Below the pieces are notes generated by a model. It searched no databases. It saw only the letters and a list, made by a program, of their open reading frames with translations, and was not told the DNA's origin. From contig NZ_CM001489.1 of the NCBI RefSeq assembly GCF_000262465.1, forward strand, positions 847,772 through 911,771: a stretch of 64,000 nucleotides of DNA, written 5' to 3'. The translations under genes were made by a program, and so were the position numbers. Below are positions 1 to 9,111 of the stretch, one piece after another. How positions within the stretch are numbered: the first letter of the stretch is position 1; every line of letters begins with the position of its first letter. The DNA is from Frankia sp. QA3. Its GTDB lineage: Bacteria; Actinomycetota; Actinomycetes; Frankiales; Frankiaceae.

Positions 1-1794
1 GCGCTGCTCACCCTGACCGTCGGGCTGGGCGACGTGGTGTCCGCGCTGACCCCCGAATGGCGGACCCGGCTGGCGGACCTGCGGGTCCTGCTGCCCGCGG
101 CGGCCTCCCGGCAGGCCGCGGCCTTCACCGTCGTCGTGGGCATGCTGCTCGTCCTGCTCGCCACGGGGCTGCGTCGGCGCAAGCGCCGGGCGTGGCGGGC
201 CGTCATCGTCCTGCTCGGGCTGAGCGTCGCCCTGCACGTCGCCAAGGGGCTCGACTACGACGAGGCGGCGGTGTCGGCCGCCCTGTTCGGCGCGCTGGTG
301 CTGGTCCGCGGGGAGTTCCGGGCCAAGGGCGACCCGACGACCCGCTGGCGGGCGCTCGGCGCCGGCCTGCTGCTCACCGCCGTCTCGATCGGGATCGGCT
401 TCCTGCTGCTGCATCTGCGCGAGCACCGCATCGCCGGCCCGCACGCCTGGTCGGCCCAGCTCGAACAGATCGTGCTGGGGCTCGTCGGCGTCCCCGGTCC
501 GCTGCACTTCACCTCCGACCGGTTCGCCGATCTCGCGGATCGGGTGCTGCTCACGCTGGGCATGGTGACCATCGGCACCACCGGCTACCTGGCGCTGCGC
601 CCACCGCAGCCGCAGCCGCGGCTGACCGAGGAGGACCAGGCCCGGGTGCGGGCGCTGCTCGACCGGCACGGCGACGCCGACTCGCTCGGCTACTTCGTGC
701 TGCGTTCCGACAAGTCGGTGATCTGGTCACCGTCCGGTAAGGCGTGCGTGGCCTACCGGGTGGTCTCCGGGGTGATGCTCGCCAGCGGTGATCCGCTCGG
801 GGACCGGGAGGCGTGGCCGGGAGCGATCCGCGAGTTCCTGCGCGAGGCCGCCGACCATGCCTGGACCCCGGCAGTGATCGGCTGCTCGGAGGCCGGCGGC
901 ACGGCGTGGACCCGCGCCGGGCTGAGCGCACTGGAGTTCGGCGACGAGGCCGTGGTCGACGCCGCCACCTTCACCCTGGACGGCCGGGCGATGCGTAACG
1001 TCCGCCAGGCCGTCGCGCGGGTGGAACGCGCCGGGTACACCGCGGTCGCCCGCCGGGTCCGCGATCTCGCGCCGCACGACGTCGCGCGGCTGAAGGCGCA
1101 GGCGGCGGCGTGGCGCGGCAGCGAGACCGAACGCGGCTTCTCGATGGCGCTCGGCCGGCTGGGCGATCCCGAGGACGGCGACTGCGTCGTCGTCCTCGCC
1201 TACGAGACCGCCGCCTGTGACACCGAGGCGGACCCCGCCGAGCCGACCGACCCGTCGGACTCGGCGGGCGGGGAACCGCGGCTGCGGGCGCTGCTGCACT
1301 TCGTGCCGTGGGGGCGCCATGGGCTGTCCCTCGACGCGATGCGGCGCGACCGGTCGGCCGACAACGGGCTCAACGAGTTCCTCATCGTCAGCACCCTGCG
1401 CCAGGCGCCGCAGCTCGGCGTCGCGCGGGTGTCGCTGAACTTCGCGTTCTTCCGCTCCGCCCTCGAACGCGGCGAGCGCCTGGGCGCGGGGCCGGTGATC
1501 CGCTGCTGGCGCGGCACGCTGCTGTTCCTGTCGCGCTGGTTCCAGATCGACAGCCTCTACCGGTTCAACGCCAAGTTCCAGCCCACCTGGCAGCCTCGCT
1601 TCGTCTGCTATCCGGCGACCGCCGAACTGCCGCGGATCGCGCTGGCGATGCTCGAGGCCGAGGCGTTCCTCGTCCGGCCTCGCTGGCGTGACCACGTGCC
1701 CCGCCCCGGCGCGCTGCTCGCCGCCGCCCGCCGACCCCGCCGCGAGCGCCAAGCCCCCGAGGACGACCGGGCACGGGCGCCGGGTGCGCCCTGA
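1..1794 (+). CDS. MprF/LysX-type phosphatidylglycerol aminoacyltransferase (DUF2156), 5'-partial
   Basis: The reading frame is open from base 1, so the gene begins upstream; the first in-window start (GTG at 34) is probably internal. About five hydrophobic segments occupy the first 200 residues. A long soluble domain follows with the features of the DUF2156 aminoacyl-PG synthase domain, for example RNVRQAVARVERAGY, LNEFLIVSTLR and FFRSALERGERLG. This family moves lysine or alanine from aminoacyl-tRNA to phosphatidylglycerol on the inner leaflet, lowering membrane charge and sensitivity to cationic peptides. Amino-acid specificity cannot be read from the sequence. The Pro/Arg-rich C-terminal tail is low complexity. 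The next gene is an esterase, a pairing seen for aminoacyl-lipid synthases and hydrolases in other Gram-positives (known for the families; inference here). Confidence 0.85.
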   Translation, partial: ALLTLTVGLGDVVSALTPEWRTRLADLRVLLPAAASRQAAAFTVVVGMLLVLLATGLRRRKRRAWRAVIVLLGLSVALHVAKGLDYDEAAVSAALFGALVLVRGEFRAKGDPTTRWRALGAGLLLTAVSIGIGFLLLHLREHRIAGPHAWSAQLEQIVLGLVGVPGPLHFTSDRFADLADRVLLTLGMVTIGTTGYLALRPPQPQPRLTEEDQARVRALLDRHGDADSLGYFVLRSDKSVIWSPSGKACVAYRVVSGVMLASGDPLGDREAWPGAIREFLREAADHAWTPAVIGCSEAGGTAWTRAGLSALEFGDEAVVDAATFTLDGRAMRNVRQAVARVERAGYTAVARRVRDLAPHDVARLKAQAAAWRGSETERGFSMALGRLGDPEDGDCVVVLAYETAACDTEADPAEPTDPSDSAGGEPRLRALLHFVPWGRHGLSLDAMRRDRSADNGLNEFLIVSTLRQAPQLGVARVSLNFAFFRSALERGERLGAGPVIRCWRGTLLFLSRWFQIDSLYRFNAKFQPTWQPRFVCYPATAELPRIALAMLEAEAFLVRPRWRDHVPRPGALLAAARRPRRERQAPEDDRARAPGAP

Positions 1795-1876
1795 CCGCGG
1801 CCAACGGGCGGACTCGGCCAACGGGCGGACTGGCCGGCGGGCGGACTCGGACGGCGCGGCGCTGCGGGGGTGGGGT

Positions 1877-3004
1877 GTGGGCTCCTTGGTCATCATCGGG
1901 AAGTGGTTCCTGCTGACGCTCGCGGGCGTGACGCTGGCGGCGTGGGTGGGCTGGCTGCGGCTGGCACGGCGCGGCCGCCGGGCCGCAGCGGCCGGGACGG
2001 CGGGCGTCGCCGTCCTGCTCAGCCTCGCCACCGCCGCCGACCTCGTCAACGCCCACTACGGCTACCTGCCGCGGGTCGACGACGTCATCGGGGTCAGGTC
2101 CTGGCCGACCGCGTCGACCCGGGACGCGGTCGCCGCCGCGCCGGCGCGGACCCACCCGCACGGCTCGGTCATCGACCTGCCGGTGCCCGGCGCCCGCAGC
2201 GGCTTCGGCGTCCAGCAGGCGCTGGTCTACCTGCCGCCGCAGTACTTCACCGAGCCGCACGCCCGTTTCCCGGTGGTCTACCTGATGCACGGCTCCCCGG
2301 GGGTGCCGGTCGACTGGTACCGGGCGGACCGGGCCGCGCAGACCGGCGCCTGGCTCGCCGGCGACCACCGGCCGGCGATCCTCGTCGCCCCGCGGCTGAG
2401 CCACGGCTGGCTCGACGACAGCGAATGCGTCGACCGGCCCGGTGAGCACATCGAGACCTACGTCGTCGACGACGTGATCCCGACGATCGACGCCCGGCTG
2501 CGCGCCCGGCCAGATCGTGCCGACCGGGTCTTCGCCGGCATGTCGGCCGGCGGCTTCTGCGCGTTGAACCTCGGTCTGCGCCACCGCGACCTGGTCGGGT
2601 CGATCGTCGACATGTCCGGGATGGACCGGCCCACCCACGACGGGGGCATGGTCGGCCTGTTCGGCCACCGCCCCGACCTCGCCCGGGTCGCCGCCGCGAA
2701 CACTCCCGCTCGCTACGCCGCCACGCTGGCGCCGGACCCGCCGGTGCGCATCTGGTTCGACTGCGGACTCGGCGACCACGAGTCGCTGGGCGACACCCGG
2801 GCGATGGCGTCGATCCTGGGCCGGCGGTCGGGGTTCACCGTCCGGCTGCGGCTGCGTCCCGGCGGCCACGACTTCGGCGTGTGGCGCCCGGCGCTGCGCG
2901 ACGGCCTGGCCTGGGCTCTCCCGCAGACCACCGCCGTCCCCGTCCGGCCACCGGCCGCGCATCCCCCGCTCGGCCAGGCCGCGCGTCCCGCCGCGCCGGT
3001 CTGA
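1877..3004 (+). CDS. Membrane-anchored alpha/beta-hydrolase (esterase D/antigen 85-like)
   Basis: The start chosen is the GTG at 1877, just before the first hydrophobic helix, giving 375 residues. Two N-terminal membrane segments (about residues 5-25 and 35-55) precede a putative-esterase (PF00756-type) domain. Visible catalytic features are the HGSPG oxyanion region, the nucleophile box GMSAGG with Ser223, an acid in the GLGDHES segment, and the terminal His in GGHDFGVW. The active site should lie outside or at the membrane. Directly downstream of an MprF-type gene, it could hydrolyse aminoacylated lipids, but any acyl ester is possible. A Pro/Ala-rich tail ends the protein. Confidence 0.8.
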   Translation: MGSLVIIGKWFLLTLAGVTLAAWVGWLRLARRGRRAAAAGTAGVAVLLSLATAADLVNAHYGYLPRVDDVIGVRSWPTASTRDAVAAAPARTHPHGSVIDLPVPGARSGFGVQQALVYLPPQYFTEPHARFPVVYLMHGSPGVPVDWYRADRAAQTGAWLAGDHRPAILVAPRLSHGWLDDSECVDRPGEHIETYVVDDVIPTIDARLRARPDRADRVFAGMSAGGFCALNLGLRHRDLVGSIVDMSGMDRPTHDGGMVGLFGHRPDLARVAAANTPARYAATLAPDPPVRIWFDCGLGDHESLGDTRAMASILGRRSGFTVRLRLRPGGHDFGVWRPALRDGLAWALPQTTAVPVRPPAAHPPLGQAARPAAPV

Positions 3005-3159
3005 CCTCGGGTGCGGCCACCGGGCTGAGCTGGGCTGGGCTGGACTGGCCGTCGCGGGCGGGACGGTGGCTGTCGGCGTGTGGCGGTAGGCGTGTGGCGG
3101 TCGGCACATCGACGCTGCCTCGATGGGTGGCGGGGAATGCCGCGGCGGGTCACGATGTC

Positions 3160-4224
3160 ATGACGGTGACGCTGATCCTCCTCGGGCGGGGGTGTTCCGT
3201 GATGCTGCCGGGTCGACCCCGCGACGGTCGGCGCCTGAGTTCCGCCCTCGTGGGCGGCGCTGCCCTGTCACCGCACCGGGCGTCGTCACCGCACCGGGCC
3301 TTGGCACCGCACCGGGCCTTGGCACCGCACCGGACGACGTCGCGGGGGGCTCCGTGGCTGCGGTTGGCGCCGCGGCGTTTCCCGGTGACGGGCGTTCTGC
3401 TCGGCGTGCTCGTCGCGGCGCGGGTGCTGCGCGGGGTGGACCCGGATCTCGCCACCCGCTGGCAGTGGGCGAGCAGCACGACACTGCACCAGATGCTGCA
3501 CCACCCCATCGGCGTCCTCGTCGGCAGCATCCCCTGGGTGGCCGAAGGGCCGGTGGCGCCGTGGCTGGCGTTCGCCGCCCTGGCCGTCGGCGGGTTGGAG
3601 GCCACGGTCGGGAGCGTGGCGGCGCTCGCGGTCGCGTTCGGCGGCCACACCGCGGCGACGCTGATCTCGGAGGGGATCCTGGGGCTTCGGGTCGCGACCG
3701 GCGGCCTGCCGTCCAGCGCGCTGCACGTGCTCGACGTGGGCCCGAGCTACGCCGTCGGTGGCGCCCTCGCCGCCCTGGTCGCGCTGCCCGCCCGCCGCCG
3801 GCTGCGCACCGTCGCCGGCGTCACCCTCGTCGTCGTCGGCCCCGCGATGATGTACGGCGTCACCGACGGCGAGCTCGACGGGATCGGCCACACCGCCGCC
3901 CTCGCCCTCGGCGGCCTCGCCGGAACCATCCCCGCCCTGCGCCGCCGCGCCGCCCACCCGGCCCCGTCCCTCTCCGCCCGTCCCGTCGCCACCGCCCGTC
4001 CCATCCAGGCCACCCATCCGGCCAGTTCCGCTCGTGCCTTAACCAGGCTGTGGCGAGCCTCCCGTCCGCGGCTGGCCTGCGCGCCCGCCGAGAGGACCGC
4101 CATGCCCGCGCGCTGGGTGATGCGCGTCTGCCGCGGGATGCCGCGGGCCTCGGCCGGCACCGCCGACGTCGCAGCCCAGCAGCCGCGCCAGGTCTGGTTC
4201 CTCCCACGCGGCCTGCGTCACTAA
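3160..4224 (+). CDS. Rhomboid-like multi-pass membrane protein
   Basis: 354 residues from the ATG at 3160; ATG 3202 is an alternative. A low-complexity N-terminus carries four 6-residue repeats of the PHRALA type (DNA repeat 3268-3339). About six membrane helices follow, with a rhomboid-like fold: LHQMLHHPIGVL near the start of the core, FGGHTAATLISEGI, and ALHVLDVGPSYAVGGALAAL. In actinobacterial 'rhomboid-like' proteins the serine protease GxSG motif is often altered; a clear GxSG is not visible here (nearest DVGPSYAVGG), so proteolytic activity is doubtful. The Ala/Arg-rich C-terminal tail is cytoplasmic or disordered. Confidence 0.6.
   Translation: MTVTLILLGRGCSVMLPGRPRDGRRLSSALVGGAALSPHRASSPHRALAPHRALAPHRTTSRGAPWLRLAPRRFPVTGVLLGVLVAARVLRGVDPDLATRWQWASSTTLHQMLHHPIGVLVGSIPWVAEGPVAPWLAFAALAVGGLEATVGSVAALAVAFGGHTAATLISEGILGLRVATGGLPSSALHVLDVGPSYAVGGALAALVALPARRRLRTVAGVTLVVVGPAMMYGVTDGELDGIGHTAALALGGLAGTIPALRRRAAHPAPSLSARPVATARPIQATHPASSARALTRLWRASRPRLACAPAERTAMPARWVMRVCRGMPRASAGTADVAAQQPRQVWFLPRGLRH
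3268..3339 (+). repeat. 18-bp in-frame tandem repeat, 4 units
   Basis: Four consecutive 18-bp units of the type TCACCGCACCGGGCCTTG encode repeated Pro-His-Arg-Ala motifs near the N-terminus of the rhomboid-like protein. Unit length is a multiple of three, so copy-number change keeps the frame. Confidence 0.8.
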
Positions 4225-4272
4225 CTCGCCTTGAACCGCGTCCGTACTCCAGGCCGCCGCGCCCGCAGCACC

Positions 4273-4300
4273 GGTCCGGGGCGGGGCCCCGCCCCGGACC
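4273..4300. terminator. Perfect 28-bp G/C palindrome, likely terminator
   Basis: Arms GGTCCGGGGCGGGG (4273-4286) and its exact reverse complement (4287-4300) lie about 50 bp after the rhomboid-like stop codon. There is no T-run, which is normal for actinobacterial terminators. A role as a protein-binding palindrome cannot be excluded. Confidence 0.5.
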
Positions 4301-4589
4301 GCTGGCCTCTGCTTTGCTACGCGGCGAATTGCTGGAGGTTGATAACAACCGTGGACCGGTGAACCACCGCTAAGCTCCAGCAACTGACAAGCTACTGGGC
4401 GACGACTACATGGCCTCTCCGTCGCCGGCGCGAAGCAGGGACGACCATCCGACGGGTCGGGCGTCGGCCTGGCGCGGGGCGCGGATGGCAAACGGGATTG
4501 TCCGGATATTCTGGGTCGACTGGTCACAGGTCCCACATGAAGCCGTCCTCGCCCCGGCTCCCGTTAAGCGGTTGCGATACCCCTGCGGA

Positions 4590-5267
4590 ATGTCCGATGT
4601 CATCCGACCTGTGCGGCGGGGAATGCGGGCCCTGCTCGGCGACGAACTATGGCAGTTTCTCGTCCACGCCGGCACTCGTTGTCACTTCCGGCCTCGAGAA
4701 CCGCTCCTGCGCCAGGGCGACCCAGGCGACTTCCTGCTTCTGCTCGCTCGCGGCCGGGTGAGGGTCGTCCGTTCAGACGCCGAGGGGGCGGAGCTGCTGC
4801 TGGCACTGCGCGCCCCCGGAGACGTCATCGGTGAGATGGCCCGGATCGGCGGTGGTCGCACCGCCACCGTGCAGGCGATCGACCGGTGCATGGCGTATCG
4901 GGTCACCGCGGCGTCGTTCGATGCGCTGCTCGACCGGCACGGCGCCCGCGGCGCCCTCGCCGACTATCTGGTGGGCAAGCTGTCTGAGACCGTGCCCTAC
5001 CAGCACCGGCTCGTCCATCTTCCGACCCGACAGAAGATCACCCGGCTGATGCTGGACGTGGTCGCCCATGCCGGCCCGGAGCTCGCAGACCCGATGCGGG
5101 TGCCGTTCTCACTGGAGATGGTCGCCGGATCGCTGGGGCTCGGCCGCAGCACGGTGGCCGCTCACGTGGCGGCACTTCGGGCGGCCGGCGTTCTGCGCCC
5201 GGGTCCCCGGCTTGCCGTCGCCGATCTGCGCCTGTTGCGGCTGGAGGCGGGACTGCTGGCGAGCTGA
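4590..5267 (+). CDS. Crp/Fnr-family transcription regulator with cNMP-type pocket
   Basis: The frame is open from ATG 4410, but conserved sequence begins at ATG 4590 (MSDVIRPVRRG), giving 225 residues. Residues 15-110 form a cyclic-nucleotide-binding beta-barrel. The segment at about 77-94 (GEMARIGGGRTATVQA) matches the phosphate-binding cassette pattern GE[LM]...RTA, so cNMP binding is plausible. A dimer helix follows, then a winged helix-turn-helix (SLEMVAGSLGLGRSTVAAHV). The next gene encodes a class III cyclase-like protein, so a local cAMP/cGMP-responsive circuit is an attractive inference. Target operators are not identified. Confidence 0.85.
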   Translation: MSDVIRPVRRGMRALLGDELWQFLVHAGTRCHFRPREPLLRQGDPGDFLLLLARGRVRVVRSDAEGAELLLALRAPGDVIGEMARIGGGRTATVQAIDRCMAYRVTAASFDALLDRHGARGALADYLVGKLSETVPYQHRLVHLPTRQKITRLMLDVVAHAGPELADPMRVPFSLEMVAGSLGLGRSTVAAHVAALRAAGVLRPGPRLAVADLRLLRLEAGLLAS

Positions 5268-5426
5268 TCGCCCGCCCGGCCGCGGCGGGTGTGATGTGGG
5301 TAACCGTCGGACCGTCCATCGCTGGACGGTTTCCGCCCGCGCCGGCCACGACGCTGTTGCCGCGGACCTTCGGTCCGTGTTCTTCCGCCTCAGCGGAAGG
5401 ACCGACCCCCACCTGGAGGACCGACG

Positions 5427-6533
5427 ATGACCTCCCCGCCCGACACCAGTGCTGTTCCCGCCCCGGCCGCGAAGCTCCCGCCCTACCGAGCCCTGCTGGT
5501 CGTCGACATCAAGGACTTCAGCGGCGTGCCCGGCCGCTGGCACGAGAGTCTGACCCGCGAGGTGCCGAACCTGCTGGACCAGACGTTTCGCCGCTGCGGC
5601 TGGCCGGACTGGACGGCGGCGAAGCGCTATGACATCAGCACCGGGGACGGGCACGTCCTCGTCCTGGAGTCGTGGACCCTGCCCCTCCTCGTGCACCCGT
5701 TCCTGGAGAACCTGCAACGGGAGCTCGAGGACCGAAACCGGGTCGCGTCGACGGGCGCCGGCGGCGGCCGGCCGCTGCGGATGCGCGTCAGCCTGAACAT
5801 CGGCCCGGTGACCGACTCCGGGACGAATCGGCTCGGCGACGGCAGTGGCGACGCCCGGATCGCCCTGCACCGGCTGCTGGACGCCGACGCGGTGCGTCAC
5901 CTGCTCGACGACTCGGACCCGCAGGCGACCCTCGTCGCCGCGATCCTGTCGTCGCGGGCCTTCGAGGACGCCGTGACCGGCGGCTTCTGCCGGTTGGGCC
6001 CCGGCGACTTCGTGGCCGTGGACGTCGCGGAGAAGACGTACCGCGGCACGGCGTACCTCCGGGTGCCACGGCCGACCGGCGGCCTGCTGAACCGGGGCTT
6101 CCGGCCGCCGCAGGCCCCGCCCGACCCGGCCGGGCGCGACGGCGCCCGACGACACGCCCCCTCGCACACGAGCGAGCCCAGCGGGGGACCCGCCGGCTCC
6201 GGATCGTCTCTCAGCGTCGGCAACGTGGGTGGCGGTGTATCGGTGGGCAGCAATGGCCCGACTCACAACGGCTTCGGGGACCTCAACTCGGGCGACTTCC
6301 GCTCGACCCGGCGCGACAGTTACTCCGCCGGCCGGGACCAGTACCTCGGGCCGCGCACGGAGCACCGCAGCGAGCATCACGGCGCCGGCCCTCAGATCAA
6401 CGGTCCGGTGGACCGCTCCTCCTTCAGCGGCTACACCTTCACCCAGGCGGCGTCACCCCCATCCGGCCGGCAGGACCGGCCCGGCCACCACGACGGCGAC
6501 GACCACGGGTCCGACGGGGCCGACGATGACTGA
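5427..6533 (+). CDS. Class III nucleotide-cyclase-like protein with Gly-rich C-terminal motif
   Basis: 368 residues. The first ~215 resemble a class III nucleotidyl cyclase homology domain: VVDIKDFSG with the candidate metal Asp27, a GDG hairpin at 73-75 (ISTGDGHVLVLE) with the second candidate Asp, and the strand RVSLNIGPV followed by GDARIALHRLLDA. Transition-state Asn/Arg residues cannot be assigned, so activity is unproven. Residues 216-368 are Gly/Ser/His-rich, with the motif VGGGVSVG...GPTHNGFGDL at about 265-290 that recurs in the next protein. The stop overlaps the next start by 8 bp, implying coupled translation. Preceded by a Crp-family regulator. Confidence 0.65.
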   Translation: MTSPPDTSAVPAPAAKLPPYRALLVVDIKDFSGVPGRWHESLTREVPNLLDQTFRRCGWPDWTAAKRYDISTGDGHVLVLESWTLPLLVHPFLENLQRELEDRNRVASTGAGGGRPLRMRVSLNIGPVTDSGTNRLGDGSGDARIALHRLLDADAVRHLLDDSDPQATLVAAILSSRAFEDAVTGGFCRLGPGDFVAVDVAEKTYRGTAYLRVPRPTGGLLNRGFRPPQAPPDPAGRDGARRHAPSHTSEPSGGPAGSGSSLSVGNVGGGVSVGSNGPTHNGFGDLNSGDFRSTRRDSYSAGRDQYLGPRTEHRSEHHGAGPQINGPVDRSSFSGYTFTQAASPPSGRQDRPGHHDGDDHGSDGADDD

Positions 6534-9111
6534 TCACGACCACGACCACGACCATCCGCCGCTCCTGCCGGACGGCGAACTCCCGCAGCGCGCCGCCGCG
6601 ACGGGTTCTCCCGCGGGGGGTTCTCCCTCCGGAGACGACCCGGCGGCGGACCACCCGGGCATGGCGGGCCCCGCCGCGGCGGACCCGCGCCTCGCCGTCG
6701 GCAGCTGGGACGGGGACGATCCGGCCGCGGGCATGTTCGCCGCCGAGCCGGCGGGAGACTCGGCCGCCGACGAGACCTGGCGAATCGGCTCCGTCGGCGG
6801 CGGCCTCGCCGTCAACCCCGGCGGCCCCACCCACACGGGCGAAGGTGATCTGCTCTCCGCCCAGTCCGGGGCGCACGGGGCCGCCATCGCCGTCGCCGGC
6901 GATGTCGTCACGTTCCTTGGTGATCACGTCCGGCAGGCCGGCCGCCGCCACGGGCGGCCCGCGCCGCTGGCGGCCTCGACGCTGCGCGACCTCGCCGACG
7001 TCTTCGTGCGCCCCGACGGCTGGGCCCGGGCGCGGGCGGTCCTGGAACGTGAGCGGATGGTCCTGCTGCTCGCGGCGGCGGGGCAGGGGCGCCGCACCGC
7101 TGGGGGACTGCTGGCCGCGCAGGCCGGTGGGGCCGCCGCCGGCCTGTCCCAGGTGTGGCGTCTTCCCGTCGAGGTCGACGAGGCCGATCCCGGCGCGCTG
7201 CCCCGCGACGTGCCGCGACGGGCCGGGCTGCTGCTCGACCTCTGCGGCTCCGACCTGCCGCCCGCCGCCGAGCAGACCCGCCGGCTGGAGGCGTTGCGTG
7301 CCCGGGTCGGCGATGCCGGAGCCGAGAGGCATCTCGTGGTGCTGCTTCCGCCCGATGCCGAGGCGTGGCTGCCCGTCGAGCTGCGCACCCTGGCGGAGCC
7401 ACTCGGCCGACCCGACTGGCGGGAGGTGCTGACCCGACACTGGGAGGCCCTGCTGCCGCGGCCATCGGCCGGACTCGCGTCGCTGCTCAACGCCGCCGCT
7501 CCGCCCGCCGCCGCTCCGCCCGCCGCGGCACCCTCCGACGCGACGCTCGTCGACCCGGTACTCGCCGGGCTCGCCGGCGCCACCATCGACCAGGTCAGCC
7601 GCGTCGCCCGCGAGGCGGCCCGATGGCAGGGCGACCATCCCGGCGACGAGCCGGCGACCTGTCTGAGACAGGCATGGGAGACCGTCGGCCGGGACGACGC
7701 CAGGGGCGGCGAGGAGATCGACAAGCTGCTCGCGGAGGACGCGACGGGACGGCGGGCCTCGCTGCTCGTCGCCGCCGCGATGCTGGCGGGCGCCGACCGC
7801 GACGCAGTCCTCGCTGCCGAACGCCGCCTCGCCGCGATCTGTGGGCTCCCGCCGGTCGACACCCACCCACTCGCCAGCCCCGGGTACCGCCTGCGGCTGC
7901 GGGACCTCGGCATCGGGTGGAACGACCGCCGCCGGATCGAGTTCGACCCGCCGCAGCGCGCCGCCATCGTCCGGGGCTACGCCTGGGACAACTACCCGTT
8001 GCTGCGCGCGGACTTCCTCGGCTGGGCGGTGGCGGTGGTCGTCGACGCCGACCGGCATCTCACGGCACGCGACCTCGGCGAGTTCGGCGTGCGGTTCGCC
8101 GCCCAGTCGCTGCGGGTCGACCGGCCCGAGGACGCCCTGACCCTCGCCCGGCGGTGGGTGGAGCGCCGCGGCGCCGCGGCGATGGGGAGCTGCTCCCGCC
8201 TGCTGGAGGAGGGCCTTGCCGTGCGCGAGGAGGGCACGGGAGGCGTGGCGTTCCGGCGGGCGATCCTCACCTGGTCGCGCAACCGCCACCTCAACACGTA
8301 CCTCGCCCTGCTCTGCGTCCAGCTCTGTGAGGACTTCGTCGCCCTCACCTATCCGCGGCAGGCGCTGACCCGTCTGCACAACTTCACCGCGCACGAGGAC
8401 CCACAGGTGGCCGCCAGGGCACTCGTCGCCGCCGAACGGCTCGCCACCGCCGACCCCGAGGGCTACCGCCACCTGCTGGACCGGGTGCTGCGCGCGCCCC
8501 AGCCGGTGGCCGGCAGTGCCGGCAACCGCGAGGTGTTCCTGCGGCTGGCCGCCGTTCCCCGGCTGTGCGAACGTCACGGCGGGTGGCGCGCGGTCGACGA
8601 CGCCGACGTCCGCGACCTGCTGCGTGCCGGCTGGGTCGACGTGATCGACCAGGATCTCGGCGCCGCCGGTTCTGATCGGCGCTCGCAGTCCCGCCTGTCG
8701 CCCGCGGTCGAGCAGCGCATCGTCGAGTGGCTGGACGGCCCGGACACCGACATCGAACCGCCTCGTACAGGGCTGGCCGACCTGCTCGTCGACGGGCTGC
8801 GGGACCGCTTCGACCTGCTCGCCACCCTCCGTCTGGTCTGCTGCCACGCCGACCGCGAGGGCCTCGACACCGGTGCCTTGACGGGGCCAGGAAACCTGAC
8901 GCAGTCACCGTCCTCCGCGTCACCGTCCCCCGGCGTGCGGGCCGCGTATTCGGCTGGGTCCCGTCACGGCCGAGGTCTGGACGCGGCGCGCGCCGGCGTG
9001 GTCGCCCGTATCGACTATCTCCTCGGAGGCGGGGAACCGCTGGATGCCACGAGGGACGTCGATGCGCTGGGCCGCACGGCGGACCTCGCCGGTGACGAGG
9101 AGGAGTGGTGA
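6526..9111 (+). CDS. Large uncharacterised protein with P-loop-like but lysine-less motif
   Basis: 861 residues from ATG 6526, which overlaps the upstream gene; the longer upstream frame is that gene's shadow. The N-terminus has alternating His/Asp (HDHDHDH) and a disordered Gly/Pro stretch. Residues 86-112 carry VGGGLAV...GPTHTGEGDLL, matching the motif in the cyclase-like neighbour. Around residues 178-195 a hydrophobic strand leads into AAAGQGRRTAGG, resembling Walker A with Arg in place of Lys; LLLDLCGSD further on looks Walker B-like. The remaining ~600 residues are Ala/Leu/Arg-rich and helical, possibly a repeat solenoid. No family recognised. Organisation resembles STAND-like signalling proteins with a degenerate NTPase (inference). 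Confidence 0.55.
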   Translation: MTDHDHDHDHPPLLPDGELPQRAAATGSPAGGSPSGDDPAADHPGMAGPAAADPRLAVGSWDGDDPAAGMFAAEPAGDSAADETWRIGSVGGGLAVNPGGPTHTGEGDLLSAQSGAHGAAIAVAGDVVTFLGDHVRQAGRRHGRPAPLAASTLRDLADVFVRPDGWARARAVLERERMVLLLAAAGQGRRTAGGLLAAQAGGAAAGLSQVWRLPVEVDEADPGALPRDVPRRAGLLLDLCGSDLPPAAEQTRRLEALRARVGDAGAERHLVVLLPPDAEAWLPVELRTLAEPLGRPDWREVLTRHWEALLPRPSAGLASLLNAAAPPAAAPPAAAPSDATLVDPVLAGLAGATIDQVSRVAREAARWQGDHPGDEPATCLRQAWETVGRDDARGGEEIDKLLAEDATGRRASLLVAAAMLAGADRDAVLAAERRLAAICGLPPVDTHPLASPGYRLRLRDLGIGWNDRRRIEFDPPQRAAIVRGYAWDNYPLLRADFLGWAVAVVVDADRHLTARDLGEFGVRFAAQSLRVDRPEDALTLARRWVERRGAAAMGSCSRLLEEGLAVREEGTGGVAFRRAILTWSRNRHLNTYLALLCVQLCEDFVALTYPRQALTRLHNFTAHEDPQVAARALVAAERLATADPEGYRHLLDRVLRAPQPVAGSAGNREVFLRLAAVPRLCERHGGWRAVDDADVRDLLRAGWVDVIDQDLGAAGSDRRSQSRLSPAVEQRIVEWLDGPDTDIEPPRTGLADLLVDGLRDRFDLLATLRLVCCHADREGLDTGALTGPGNLTQSPSSASPSPGVRAAYSAGSRHGRGLDAARAGVVARIDYLLGGGEPLDATRDVDALGRTADLAGDEEEW

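Noticed and set aside
3160-4224. Active rhomboid protease
   Set aside because: No clear GxSG catalytic motif, so only 'rhomboid-like' is claimed.
6439-8847. 802-codon minus-strand frame
   Set aside because: Antisense shadow of the 861-residue protein; no start signal or domain.
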